Source: Liopterus haemorrhoidalis
Lineage: Eukaryota; Arthropoda; Insecta; Coleoptera; Dytiscidae
Assembly: GCA_963971575.1 (NCBI GenBank)
Contig: OZ020624.1
Location: 14,477,249 to 14,541,248, forward strand
DNA length: 64,000 nucleotides
Direction of reading: 5' to 3'
The translations under genes were made by a program, and so were the position numbers. Positions 19,179-31,229 of this stretch are shown here, piece by piece. Position 1 is the first letter of the stretch. Each line of letters begins with the position of its first letter. The notes under the pieces are model-generated. The model searched no databases. It saw nothing but the letters and a program-made list of their open reading frames with translations, and had not been told where the DNA came from.

Positions 19179-20976
19179 TTATATTTCAAATATTTGGAGT
19201 TCGCCGGTTTAGCGTTAGGATATTTCCACTGTAAACAATGTATTGTCCACTGCGATTAAAAGTTTTTTCAGCTCTAAATTCGCTTATTTTTCTCTTCTTT
19301 CCACTTATTATGTATATTCTCTTCTTTCTCACCATCTGTCCTATGATTTGCATCAGTTTTTTGTCTTTACAGTCACTTTTGCACACGTATTCGTCAGTTT
19401 TTGGGTACAAAGTATCACTTTTTCATTCTTATTACGCCTTTTATTAATATTTCACGTCTTAAAATATTTTGAACGCGGTAAAACCCTTTTTTTAGCACAT
19501 TCAACTTACCTATTTACGTCTTAAAACCGTCATAAGTTGGTTTTTTGCGTCTTTTAGGTTAACTATTTTTGACCTCTTTTTTCTTAACTAACCTATTTTT
19601 ATTTTAAACGTCTTAACTCCACATATATCTTGCGGTTAAGTGAATAATAAGGGAGTTATTTATATTACAAATATTTGAAGTTTTCCCGCCATTACTCTAC
19701 AAATATTACTCGAATCAAAAAAATGTATTTATGTTAAGAATTTGCCTTTTAATTTTAAACAATATTTGTTTTATATATTTTGCTGTTTACTGAATTATAA
19801 GGGAGTTGATTATTTTTCAAATATTTGGAGTTCGCGCGCTTGGCGTTAGGAAATTTCCACTGTAAACAATGTATTGTCCACAGCGGTTAAAAGTTTTTTC
19901 AGCTTTAAATTCACTTGTTGTTCCCTTATTTCCACTTATTATGTCTATTCTGTTCTTTCTCACCGTCTGTCCTATGATTTGCACAAGTTTCTTGTCTTTA
20001 CAGTCACCTTGCGCACTTATAATAACCAATTTCTCTTTATAGCGTCTTAACTCCACATATATGTTGTTGTTGTTAAGTGAATAATAAGGGAATTATTTAT
20101 ATGACAAATATTTGAAGTTTTCCCGCCATAACTCTACAAATATTTATCGAATCAAAAACATGTATTTATATTAATGATTTGGCTTTTAATTTTAAATAAT
20201 ACTGGTTTTACATGTTTTGCTGTTAAGTGAAATATAAGGGAGTTATTTTTATTTAAAATATTTGGAGTTCGCGCGCTTGGCGTTAGGAAATTTCCACTGT
20301 AAACAAAGTATTGTCCACAGCGTTTAAAAGTTTTTTCAGCTTTAAATTCACTTGTTGTTCCCTTATTTCCACTTATTATGTATATTCTGTTCTTTCTCAC
20401 CGTCTGTCCTATGATTTGCACAAGTTTTTTGTCTTTACAGTCACTTCTGCGCACGTATTCGTGAAATTTTGAGCACAAAGTATCAATTTTTGAGCACAAA
20501 GTATCACTATTTTATTCTTATTACGTCCTTTTATTAATATTTCACGTCTTAAATTATGTTGAACGCCGTAAAACACTTTTTTTAACTCTTTCGTCTTAAT
20601 TATTTACATCCTAAAACCGTTATAAATTAGTTTTTTGCGTCTTTTAGGTTAACTATTTTTGACATCTTTTTTTTAACCCTTTCAACTAACCTATTTATCT
20701 TTTAAACTTTATGAATCCACATATGTTATGCTGTTAAGTGAATAATAAGGGAATTTATTTACATTACAAACATTTGAAGTTTTCCCGCCATAACTCTACA
20801 AATATTTATCGAATCAAAAAAATATATTTATGTTAGGGATTTACCCTTTAATTTTAAACAATATTTATTTTATATATTTTGCTGTTATGTGAATTATAAG
20901 GGAGTTATTTATATTTCAAATATTTGGAGTTCGTGCGCTTGACGTTAGGAAATTTCCACTGTAAACAATGTATTGT
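19179..20976. repeat. U3 satellite block, four monomers
   Basis: Same as U2 but one short monomer of about 440 bp is missing: only one short copy (from 19815) precedes the full-length copy starting near 20255. This accounts for U3 being 444 bp shorter than U4. Confidence 0.85.
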
Positions 20977-21294
20977 TAGGGTGACCATCCGTCCCGGTTT
21001 TCCGGGATTGTCCCGGTGTCCCGAAAAATGTTCTCGGGACGCCCGATTGTCCCGGTTTTTGAGGTGAGGACTCTTTTTGCTCTTCACTTTGAATTTGGGG
21101 GAGGTGAGGACCTTTTTGTTTTTTTTTGCTCTTTTCTTTGAATTTGGGAGGTGAGGACCTTTTTTTTGCTCTTCACTTTGAATTTGAGAGGTGAGGACCT
21201 TTTTTTTGCTCTTCACTTGGATCTGGGAGGAAACAAAGACCTTCTTTTTTTTTCCTGTGTCCCGGTTTCCCTTCACTGAAATCTGGTCACCCTA
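20977..21294. mobile_element. hAT-type MITE (U3 copy)
   Basis: 318 bp, same ends and TGTATTGT duplications (20969-20976 and 21295-21302). Confidence 0.85.
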
Positions 21295-21487
21295 TGTATT
21301 GTGTCTACTGCGATTCAAAGTTTTTTCAGCTCTAAATTCGCTTATTGTTCCCTTATTTCCACTTATTACGTCTATTCTCTTCTTTCTCACCATCTGTCCT
21401 ATGATTTGTACAAATTTTTTGTCTTTACAGTCACCTTCGCACACGTACTCGTCAGTTTTTGAGCACAAAGTATCACTTTTTCATTCT

Positions 21488-22469
21488 CACACAGGTTAGC
21501 TTGGTGGATGCCGCGAAGAGCTACAAGAAGTGGATGAGAACCAGCGCCGGCGTGCCGCTGAGAGCCTTCATCGACACGGGTAGTGTCTACGACCTCATCA
21601 CGGAGGAATGTGCACGGCGTTTGCAGTGTACGCTGTCTGAAAATGGGCAGCAATTGCATGGATTCGGCGGAGGGACGACTTGGACCTTAGGTAAGGTCGA
21701 GCTGTCCGTGATCATTGACGGCGCCGGCGTTAAGATGCACCCGTTGGTGGTGACATGTGGTTTGTCGGGAGCCGACATCCTGATAGGGCAGCCAGCGCTC
21801 TCGTCAGGCGAGGTGGTCCTGCTCGTGCGGGACGGCACGGTGAGCCTGTCGCGCGAGGAGAACTTCCTCCAAAAGCTGGCGTTGGAGGATGATGACCTGG
21901 ACGAGCCATGGCAGCAGAAGTTAGAAGTACGGCTCGTCGAGGATGCCTGGCTTCTACCCAACGACGACCAGAGCCCAGCAGTCACGGTGGATGGATTGGC
22001 TGAAGGTGCGTTCCTGCTAGTTAAGGAACGGACGGTCCGGCGACACACCTCCGAACTTATCGTAAAGGGAGCACTTTTGGGGCCAGGGCATATGAAGATG
22101 AGAATTTGGAATCAGAGTCTCAGGGGCGTTATCTGGCCCACCAAACACCCGCTGGCGCGCGGCTTTGTTATCTTTCCAGATAAAGACCCGGAACAGGTGA
22201 ACTCGGTGAGTATCATTAATAATAAATTAAGCTTTGCAGATGTCAAGGTGGGTGATATCGCTGAAAGTGAAAGGAGTGAATTGGAAGCGCTCTTGTCACG
22301 GTTGCAAAATTGCTTCTCGAGTGGGGATGAAGATTTGGGGCTCACCCACTTGGGGGAAATGAGAATCCAGTTAACCACGCATAGCGCGTACACCGATATA
22401 CCATCGCCCGTACAGGCTGTCACTCGCAGAGAGGGAAACGGTGAAACAAAAAGTGGAGACGCTACTTAA
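21488..22469 (+). CDS. pol: gypsy pol, protease part (U3)
   Basis: Same junction with satellite at CACACAG and the same FIDTGS motif. One private change in the linker near the N-terminus (ENGQQ instead of ANGQQ). Ends with the shared +1 frame change. Confidence 0.85.
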
Positions 22470-24135
22470 CAGCAGGGCCATACGAGAGTCTGGATCGGAG
22501 TACGCAAGCCCCATCGTACTTGTCCGAAAAGCAAACGGCGGACGTCGGATGTGCGTTGACTATCGCGCACTGAATAAGGTAACAGTGAAAGATCGACATC
22601 CGATGCCACTGGTGAAGGATGAATTCACCAAGTTAGCGGGTAAGTGTTATTATAGTACACTTGATTTAGCCCAAGGTTATCACCAAGTCCCTATGCATGT
22701 GGACTCTGTACATAAAACTGCATTTATTACTCCGGATGGTCACTATGAGTGGTTACGAGTCCCCTTCGGGCTCGCTAATGCTCCAGCTCTCTTCCAGAAG
22801 GTAGTACAGCGAATGCTGAAGGGTATTCCCAGTGATCAGGTGCTGGCTTACATGGATGACCTGCTGATACCCTCCGAGAGCATAGCTGGCGGGCTCCGTC
22901 AGTTGGAGCAGGTGCTACAATCGGTGGCAAGAGCCGGATTGAAATTAAACTTAGCTAAATGCTCTTTCCTACAAAACAAGGTAACATATCTGGGCCACGA
23001 CATAAGCGGCGGCGGTATCCGACCTGGAGAGCGCAAAATCACGGCGGTAAGCGACTTTCCTGTACCCAAAAATGTACATGGCGTAAGACAGTTCTTAGGC
23101 TTAACGAGTTATTTCAGGAAATTCATACCGAACTTTTCTGTTGTAGCTAAACCATTAACTGAACTGACCAAGAAGCAGACTACGTGGCAGTGGGGCGACA
23201 GCCAAGCCGAGACGTTCGCAAAGCTGAAGCAGCTGCTGGTGGAACGACCGGTGTTGGCACTGTACCATAGTCATGCAGAGACGGAGGTACATACAGACGC
23301 CTGTCAAAGCGGCTTGGGTGGGATCCTACTGCAGAAACAAAACGACGGATCCTTGCGGCCGGTGCTCTACTTCAGCAGGGTAACCACACCAGCCGAACAG
23401 AAGTACCATAGCTTTGAGCTAGAGACGTTGGCGCTCGTGGAAACGGTGAAACGTTTCCGAGTATATCTGGTGGGTATACATTTTAAGGCTATCACCGACT
23501 GTACTTCTGTGCGAGCTACCATGCTTAAACGAGACCTGGTGCCCCGCATCGCTCGCTGGTGGATGACTCTACAAGAGTACGACATGGAAGTAGAGCACAG
23601 GCCGGGAGCCAGGATGCAGCATGTTGACGCGCTGAGCCGTAACCCCGTCTCAGTGTACCTGGTGCAGATCCACGATGATGATTGGTTTCTGACAGTCCAA
23701 CTGCAGGATGAGAAGGCGCACTCGATTGTAGAGGCGCTGCAGGCAGGTACTGCTGATAAAGGTATTGTTAACGACTTTAAATTACAGGACGGGCGGTTGT
23801 ACCGCAAGACGCTGCTGAGTGATCGACTGTATGTCCCGGCGATGGCAAGATTCAGTCTACTACGAAAACATCATGATGATGTTGGTCACCCCGGCGTTGA
23901 ACGTTGCCTAAAATTAATAAAGGAAACTTACAGGTTTCCCAGAATGGGGCGTCTCACAAAGAAATACGTTCAAGCGTGCATGAACTGCGCGTTCAGCAAA
24001 GGGAGTTATGGCAGAGCGGAGGGCCTGCTACACCCATTGAGAAGAAGGCAATCCCCTTCGACACGGTGCACGTCGATCATCTGGGACCTTTTGCACGAAG
24101 TGTACGCGGGTACTCTTATGTACTCATGGTGGTAG
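22441..24135 (+). CDS. pol: gypsy pol, RT-RNase H-integrase part with private frameshift (U3)
   Basis: Motifs as in U2 (YMDD, TDACQSG, HVDALSR, CMNC) until GRAEGLL. There, near 24031, one A is missing (CTACACCC instead of CTACAACCC) and the frame ends wrongly at 24135. The correct integrase sequence (IEKKAIPFDTVHVDHLG) continues in another frame to 24218. This copy is broken twice within integrase. Confidence 0.88.
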   Translation: MKQKVETLLNSRAIRESGSEYASPIVLVRKANGGRRMCVDYRALNKVTVKDRHPMPLVKDEFTKLAGKCYYSTLDLAQGYHQVPMHVDSVHKTAFITPDGHYEWLRVPFGLANAPALFQKVVQRMLKGIPSDQVLAYMDDLLIPSESIAGGLRQLEQVLQSVARAGLKLNLAKCSFLQNKVTYLGHDISGGGIRPGERKITAVSDFPVPKNVHGVRQFLGLTSYFRKFIPNFSVVAKPLTELTKKQTTWQWGDSQAETFAKLKQLLVERPVLALYHSHAETEVHTDACQSGLGGILLQKQNDGSLRPVLYFSRVTTPAEQKYHSFELETLALVETVKRFRVYLVGIHFKAITDCTSVRATMLKRDLVPRIARWWMTLQEYDMEVEHRPGARMQHVDALSRNPVSVYLVQIHDDDWFLTVQLQDEKAHSIVEALQAGTADKGIVNDFKLQDGRLYRKTLLSDRLYVPAMARFSLLRKHHDDVGHPGVERCLKLIKETYRFPRMGRLTKKYVQACMNCAFSKGSYGRAEGLLHPLRRRQSPSTRCTSIIWDLLHEVYAGTLMYSWW

Positions 24136-24276
24136 ACGCGTTCACAAAATACACCCTCGCAAGAGCAACGCGTACTCTGAAGTCTACAGAGGCGATTACT
24201 ATACTTGAGAGATACTAAGCTCTACTATACTCTACTATACTAAGAGATTTTCAGCGAGTTCGGATATCCGAAGCTC

Positions 24277-25050
24277 GTGATTTCCGACAGAGGGTTGGCG
24301 TTTACCAGTAAAGTATTTACTGAGTTCTTAGCCAAGCACGGCGTGCGGCACGTATGTAATGCCATTGCGACCCCGAGGGCGAACGGACAAGTCGAAAGAC
24401 AGAACCGTACTATCGTGGAAGCGATATCGATCGGCGCAATGACTGCTGATGAGTCCCGGTGGGACGAGACACTGCCCGACATTGTTTGGGGTATGAATAA
24501 CTGTGTAAACAAGAGTACGGGGTACTCGCCTGTTGAGCTGATGATTACATGTAAGAGTGGTGCCATCGCGGAACTCTCTGACGGTGTCCAGAGCGCAAGT
24601 GCCCCGGCGGAGGCTGAGTTCCATGAACCGCGGCGAAAGGTCACACGGCGTCGCCGGCGAGCGGCCGAGAAGCTGAATAAAGTCAGCGAAACTATGAGAG
24701 CTTGTTTTAATAAAAGACGAAAAACGGCGACTTGCTACAGACCCGGTGACTTGGTCTTGTGGCGTAATGCAAGTACATGCCACGGCGACAAGGGCGTGAA
24801 CAGGAAACTGTTGAACAAATTCAATGGTCCCTATAAAGTAGCGGCGATACTGGGGAACGACCGATACAAAATACCCTCCGTCAAGGGCGTCAGGGGATAT
24901 AAAAATTTCACCGCGACGGTAGCTGCTGATTCACTACGGCGATATCACAGCACCATGGCAGAGCATGAGCTCAGTGCCGACCAGTATGATCAACGCACGG
25001 GTATCCAGGAGACTGATCGGCAGGACTTGATCGACCTCCTGGAGGGGTAA
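24277..25050 (+). CDS. pol: gypsy pol, integrase C-terminal part (U3)
   Basis: 257 codons, same as U2: SDRG Asp, QVERQ Glu and the GPY module. Confidence 0.87.
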   Translation: MISDRGLAFTSKVFTEFLAKHGVRHVCNAIATPRANGQVERQNRTIVEAISIGAMTADESRWDETLPDIVWGMNNCVNKSTGYSPVELMITCKSGAIAELSDGVQSASAPAEAEFHEPRRKVTRRRRRAAEKLNKVSETMRACFNKRRKTATCYRPGDLVLWRNASTCHGDKGVNRKLLNKFNGPYKVAAILGNDRYKIPSVKGVRGYKNFTATVAADSLRRYHSTMAEHELSADQYDQRTGIQETDRQDLIDLLEG

Positions 25051-25099
25051 GGTTTAGGTAAGAATTAATGGGGCCATTAATTGTTGCAGGACGGCCGAG

Positions 25100-25363
25100 T
25101 GTTACGGAGTTTTTCGAAGAGGGCGCGCTGAGCAATGGCGTGGCGGCAGCACTATACAGGCGGTCGGTATTGTGTCCCGCGCTTGTATCGGCGTGGGAAG
25201 AAGAGAGGAGGTCACATGACCGGACCATTCTATCTGCGGCGTTGGAACGGAAACTCTCGGCGTGCTCGCTTGTATTTTGGTGTTTTTAGTATTATACATT
25301 TTTCATGTTTGATTAAATTAATGATATGTTAGATTGAACGTTTGTTATTTTATCGTCCTAACA
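25100..25363 (+). repeat. Probable gypsy 3' LTR (U3)
   Basis: 264 bp, TGTTACGGAG … CCTAACA, followed directly by satellite (25364-25479). That satellite piece lacks the CGAATC pentad seen in other units (TTTATCAAAAAAATG). Confidence 0.65.
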
Positions 25364-25479
25364 ATATATTTTGCTGTTAATTGATTAATAAGGGAATTAT
25401 TTATATTACAAATATTTGAAATTTTCCCGCCATAACTCTACAAATATTTATCAAAAAAATGTATTTATGTTAGGGATTT

Positions 25480-26014
25480 GGTCAGCTAACCATATGGTTA
25501 GGTAACCATATGTTCATCTAACCATATGATCAGGTAACATTTTGGTCAGCTAACTATATGGTCGGTTATCTATTTGGTCTGTTAACCACATGGTCAATTA
25601 ACAATTTGGCCAGCTAAACATACGGTTAGGTAACCACTTGATCAGCTAACCATATGGTCAGTTAACCATTTCGTCAGCTAACCATATGGTCAGTTAACAA
25701 TTTGGTCAGCTAACCATATGGTTAGGTAACCAATTGATCAGTTAACTATATGATCAGTTAACCATTTCGTCAGCTAACCATATGGTCAGTTAACAATTTT
25801 TCCGGCTAACCATATGGTCAGGTAACCATTTTGTCAGATGACCATATCAGGTCAATTTTTTAAGGTAATCATGTAAGTCTTGTAACCATTTGGTCAGCTT
25901 AACCTGTACTTGCTCAGCAAACCATTTGGTCTGCCAACGACATGGTCAGGTAACCATTTGGTCAGTTAAACATATGGTCAGGTAGCCATTTGGTCAGCTA
26001 ACCATATGGTTAGG
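25480..26014. repeat. 16-bp-period minisatellite (U3)
   Basis: Same length and order as in U2 with a few substitutions. It again overlaps the LINE stop codon at 26010-26012. Confidence 0.85.
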
Positions 26015-26817
26015 AATTTTTTATCTTCTCACTTCTTTCTTGTCCTTGGATATCTCGCATTCTATCAGTTATTGCCAGTGTCACATCTTGTCCTTCCGAC
26101 CTCTTTCTTGCTATTTCCTTAGCTGAGTAACCATTATGCTCAAATCGTTTTCTTCTTTTTGCTTCCCATTTGGATTGTATCTTTCCATGTATCCCTTTCC
26201 TCTCTATTTCTTTCCAGCACTGATAGAGCAAGTTTTTTTTTGGGTGTTTTATTATCCGCTCTTCGAATTTAATAGCTCTTTTGGTAGCTTCTATTCTAAT
26301 GTTGTCCAATTTCAATTATTCTAATAAAATATATTCTGGTGTGCATTTGTCGAGGCCCAACATCCATTTAATGTATTTATTCTGCACCACCTCTAATTTT
26401 TCCTGGTCTTCCCATCCACATATTTCAGAGCCATACGTCATTATGCTCTTGACAATGGAGTTGAACATAAGCATCCTTATTTTGATGTCTCGTTTAAATT
26501 TTCTCTCACCTATTCCCCACACTTGTGGCAGGGCTAACATTGCTTTCCTTGAGAGAGTCCGAATATGTTCTTCTGGGCCCCCGCTGCTTTTAAACATGTA
26601 TCCCAGGTATTTGTATTCTTTCGTTTGTTCTATCTCTTCGTCTCCCCAATTCCATTTGTTTTGTGTCTGTCTGCCTCCTCCTTTTTTGAACAGCATTATT
26701 TTTGACTTATCTGCGTTTAGCTTTAGCTTTTCCTTTTGTAGGAATTTCTCAAAACATTTAAGGAGTTTCCTCATTTCCTCTTCGGTTTTAGCTACAATAG
26801 CAATATCGTCCGCTTAG
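26010..26817 (-). pseudogene. LINE RT active-site remnant and C-terminal region (U3)
   Basis: TAA at 26814-26816 in place of the aromatic residue before ADD, as in U2. The thumb and YGSEICGWEDQE module are present; the W of EIWGW is C here and in U4 and U5. Confidence 0.8.
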
Positions 26818-26951
26818 GACAGAGAGATAAATTTTGTGTGTCCTACTACCAGTCCTCCTGTTTGTTCTCTTTGTAACGCTTCTAAATCTGACATGTATAT
26901 GGAGAACAGAGTTGGGCTTAACGGGCATCCTTGCCTTAAACCTTGTTCGGT

Positions 26952-27587
26952 CTAAAATTCTTCACTATATATTTCTCCATTTCTTATTTGGTTCCTTGTT
27001 TCTTTGTAAATGTCTTGTATCCGGTTTCTTATTATGACGTTTAGTCCCTTTTTATCTAACGTTTTGTAAAGCTCTTTCCGATCTACTGTGTCAAAGGCTG
27101 CTTTTAAATCGGCGAAAAACACATATAGTTTGCCTCTTTCCTTTGCCAGCTCTCTACCTACTACATAATTCAGGATATATACATTGTCAATTGTCCCTCT
27201 CCCTTTCCTGAACCCTGCTTGATTGTCTGTTCTTCTACCTCTTCTTCCAACTTTTGTTCTAAAACCATTGCATATATTTTGTACAAGGTGTTTACTCCAT
27301 CTATCAGGAAAACTTTCCCCTCTCCATACCTTATTTATAATTTCTGTTATTTTTTTCTTTACATTTTCCGTACTGTACAGCCATTCTTCGTTTCCTATCC
27401 CATCTTCTCCAGCTGCTTTTTTCTTTTTCAGTTTCTCTATTTGTGCTTGTATTTGCTCTTCCGTTATATCATCTTGGTGGCTACCTCCATCATTTTTCGC
27501 TACTTCTAGAACTACTTTTTCATTTGTTCCTCTCAGGAGTTGACAGAAATGTCTTTCCCATTCTTCAATCTTTATATGTTGGGACAC
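26952..27587 (-). pseudogene. LINE RT fragment with fusing deletion (U3)
   Basis: 211 codons. A 74-bp deletion near 27291 removes the IIEPTYKSG…YRGITLL block. It also brings the KAAGEDGIGNEEW part into frame with the QAGFRKGR…ADLKAAFDTV part. The longer open frame is therefore an accident of deletion, not a healthier gene. Upstream LINE-derived sequence runs to about 27832. Confidence 0.82.
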
Positions 27588-27832
27588 ATCTACTTTGTTT
27601 TTTCTATCTTTATTGATATACTTCCATGCCTCCGTCTCTGTCTTGATATCCTGTATTTCTAATTCTTCTTGTCTCTTTTTGTTGTTTTTCTTTATCTTTG
27701 TATTCTTTCTTTTCTTTTAGATATTCGTTTATATAGCTTGTACCTATCTTCCATTGTTTTAATGATGTCTTAACTGATTTTTTTCCCTACATTCTCCGTC
27801 CCACCAGTTATTTCGTCTCAGTTTGTTAGTTC

Positions 27833-27975
27833 TATTTAAGCGAATAATAAGGGCCTTATTTATATTACAAATATCTGAAGTTTTCCCGCCATAACTCTAC
27901 AAATATTTATCGAATCAAAAAAATGTATTTATGTTAAGGATTTGCCCTTTAATTTCAAACAATATTTGTTTTACA
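27833..27975. repeat. Satellite segment (U3)
   Basis: Monomer piece between the LINE and the second LTR element. Confidence 0.7.
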
Positions 27976-28489
27976 TGTGCTAGCCTCTAACCGAGTGGTT
28001 CTCAACCAGGGTGCCGCAAGCACATGAAAAGGGTGCCGCGAGCTTTTCAAAATAAATTCGCCGCTATTCTCGGAATCGAAGACCCGTGTCTTACAGAAAA
28101 TACGCGGGAAATGTATTCTCTCTCACTCGTCATAAAACCCTTGCGAGTTTATTGGACGTCAAATACGCCCGACCTTGAACGGCTCGCTCGCTCGCTCTCT
28201 CTCTATTGTGACATATTTAATAGTAGGGTGCCGCGAAGATCTCACATTTTGCATAGGGGTGCCTTCACCTAAAAAAGGTTGAGAACCACTGCTCTAACCG
28301 ATAGTTGGAATGCGAGACAGACTAGAACGAGTAGTATGAGTAGTATGTTGTTAGACTCCGACGTGAACGCATCGTTTGTAATGTGTGTTAGACAATGCAT
28401 TTATTTATTTGTACATTAATTCTTAAATAAATCAAATTAACTTAATCTCGTGTCTTATTATAACCGCTAGTGACCATCTTAGGCTGACA
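27976..28489 (+). repeat. Probable 5' LTR of second LTR retrotransposon (U3)
   Basis: TGTGCTAG … GGCTGACA, 514 bp including the hAT MITE. Confidence 0.5.
27993..28291. mobile_element. hAT MITE within the LTR (U3)
   Basis: 299 bp, CTCTAACC duplications at 27985-27992 and 28292-28299. Confidence 0.87.
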
Positions 28490-28619
28490 GATCAGAAGTG
28501 GGATAAGGAATGATGTGTAAAAAGTTAAAATTTGGTAAAATTAATGTGTAAACAATGTTAAAGGTCAGTGAATTCTGTGTAGTGAGTGTAGTGAAAGAAG
28601 CGTGCATTCGTGTTAGTGG

Positions 28620-28755
28620 GAACGAGATAGGCAACCACGTACTACCGAGTGCGAGTGTGAACGAGATAGGCAATCACGTACTACCGAGTGCGAGTGTTAA
28701 CAAGGTAGGCAACCACACACTACCGAGTGCGAGTGTTAACGGGATAGGCAACCAG
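28620..28755 (+). repeat. 39-bp minisatellite in the gag leader (U3)
   Basis: Three and a half copies. The frame encoding the 13-residue repeat is open from 28555 to 28863 (102 codons), because the TGA of U2 is TGG here. Confidence 0.8.
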
Positions 28756-28932
28756 CATATTCATAGCTGGACGTGGAACCACGACGTAGATACAGGACGT
28801 AAGGGGACGGTACAGGAATACCAACGACATCCAAACGGGATAACGCGCGAGATAACGTACTAAGTAAAGCGCAACGTAGACAGTGGTCTAAAGAACTTAG
28901 TTGAACGAAAATAGAAACAAAATAAAAACGAA

Positions 28933-29654
28933 ATGAACGAAGAGGCCATGAACGTAACAGAATTGAACGTGACGGCAGATAATGGAACGGATGAAGAACC
29001 ATTATTTTCCTCAACAAACGTCAGACGTGAACGAATGGAATTAGATTCTGTGGATCAACTTGAAGAAAATTTAAGATGGGAGAGAGACCTTCTTAAACGA
29101 GAACGAGAACTCTTGCAGAAGGAACGAGAAGTTTTGGAAACGCAACCATAACTTTGAGCGGTGAACGAACAGATATTTCGTTACAGGATTTGATCCAGGT
29201 AAGATTACTCTGTTAACGGCTAAGCAATGGGTGAAAAAGCTCGAAAGCATTGCGAACATCTTCGGATGGGATGAAAGACTATTTATTATATACTGCTTAA
29301 GGCAATAGGCAAACTGAAGGGAGCAGCTAAATACTGGTTCGATGGATGTGAGGATGAAATGAGTGGGGAACATTTAAAGAAACTTTTATTAAGGCATTTC
29401 CAACTAAAGTGGATGAAGCTGACATTCACATGGAATTGTCAAAGAGAATGAAGAAACGAGATGAATGTTTTGAAAATTACATTTATGAAATGAAGGCAAT
29501 AGCGGCAAAGGGCAGTTTTTTCGATCAAACAATCATGAAATATATTGCAACGGTAATTGGAGATCCGCAAATGACCAAAATGTTGGCATTATGTAAATTT
29601 GACAGTCTCCAGGAACTGATAGTTCAAGTAAAACGATACGAAATTATTATTTTT
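28933..29654 (+). pseudogene. gag: gypsy-type gag remnant (U3)
   Basis: Same frame breaks as U2 but without the late TAA: QELIVQVKRYE reads through and runs into the next repeat, stopping at 29693. One substitution (K to KV, AAAGCG to AAAGTG) lies near 29409. Confidence 0.75.
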
Positions 29655-30358
29655 ACTTGCCCGACCTTAATATATAAGGGGCAAGTATTGTAATCGCGAA
29701 AATTTTCGATGTCGAGATTTTGACGGATGTTCACGTTTCATGGTCTAGGGAATCCAAAAAACCTATTTTCGAAGTGCCGTCCGTATGTGTGTGTGTGTGT
29801 GTGTGTGTGTCTGTCTGTGTGTCTGTGTGTACACGATAACTCAAAAACGGTTTAACTTAAAGAGTTCGTTCTGGTACTAAAAAATTCTCCTATTAAATAG
29901 GAAGAACCTTATTGTTTTTTTATGAAAATCGGTTGACTAGAAATGGGAGTTTACTCGTGTCGATTTTAATATTTTTGCGAATATTTAGCAACAGAAAAAT
30001 ATTTCGAAAAAATTTATTGAACAAAAGTTACTATAAATGCAATAACTAATAACTTTTATTTGAGACGTTTTTTGATAAAACGAAAAATTTCGAAAAATTT
30101 TTGTAAAATGATTTAAAATTTTTCCAAGTCTCAATTTTTTCATACTTATATGTAACGTTTCCATGGTCATGATAATTAATTCGTAACTAATAAAGCAAGC
30201 CTTGGACAAAAATTTGTATAGAACATAATTTGATGTATTTTTGAAGATTTATCTAAATATTTAAAAAAAATTTTTTTTTTAGTTTACATTTTTTTTTAAA
30301 TATTTTTTTTATGGGAGGGCAAGTCTAGCGGAGGTTTCCTTTCGCCACTGGTTTTTAT
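29655..30358. repeat. Unclassified repeat with (GT)n tract (U3)
   Basis: 12 GT repeats (29787-29810). It includes the A/T-rich stretch at 30231-30310 that U2 lacks. Confidence 0.5.
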
Positions 30359-31229
30359 TATTATTATTTCACGTCTTAAATTATGTTGAACGCGGTAAAA
30401 GACTTTTTTTTAACTCTTTCGACTTAATTATTTACATCTTAAAACCGTCATAAGTTAGTTTTTTGCGTCTTTTAGTTTAACCATTTTTGACAATTTTTTT
30501 TTACCCTTTTAACAAACCTATTTCTATTAAAACGTCTTAACTCTACATTTATTTTGCTTTTAAGTGAATAATAAGGGAGTTATTTATATTACAAATATTT
30601 GAAACTTTCCCGCCATAACTCTACAAATATTTATCGAATCAAAAAAAATATATTTGTTTTAAGGATTTGCCTTTTTATTTAAAACAATATTTGTTTTATA
30701 TATTTTGCTGTTAAGTTAATTATAAGGGAGTTATTTATATTTCAAATATATGGAGTTCGCGCGCTTGTCGTTAGGAAATTTCCACATTAAACAATGTATT
30801 GTCCACTGCGATTAAAAGTTTTTTCAGCTCTAAATTCGCTTATTTTTCTCTTATTTCCACATATAATGTATATTCTCTTCTTTCTCACCATCTCTCCTAC
30901 TATTTGCACAAGTTTTTTGTCCTTGCAGTCACTTTTGCACACGTATTCGTCAGTTTTTGAGTACAAAATATCACTTTTTCATTTTTATTACGTCTTTTAT
31001 TAATATTATACGTCTTAAAATATTTTGAACGCGGTAATACCCTTTTTTTAGCGCATTCAACTTACCTATTTACGTCTTAAAAGCGTCATAAGTTGGTTTT
31101 TTGCGCCTTTTAGGTTAACTATTTTTGACCTCTTTTTTCTTAACCCTCTTAACTAACCAATTACTCTTTTAAACGTCTTAACTCCACATATATTTTGCTG
31201 TTAAGTGAATTATAAGGGAGTTGCTTTTA
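30359..31229. repeat. Tail satellite (U3)
   Basis: Matches 17741-18608. Confidence 0.8.
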
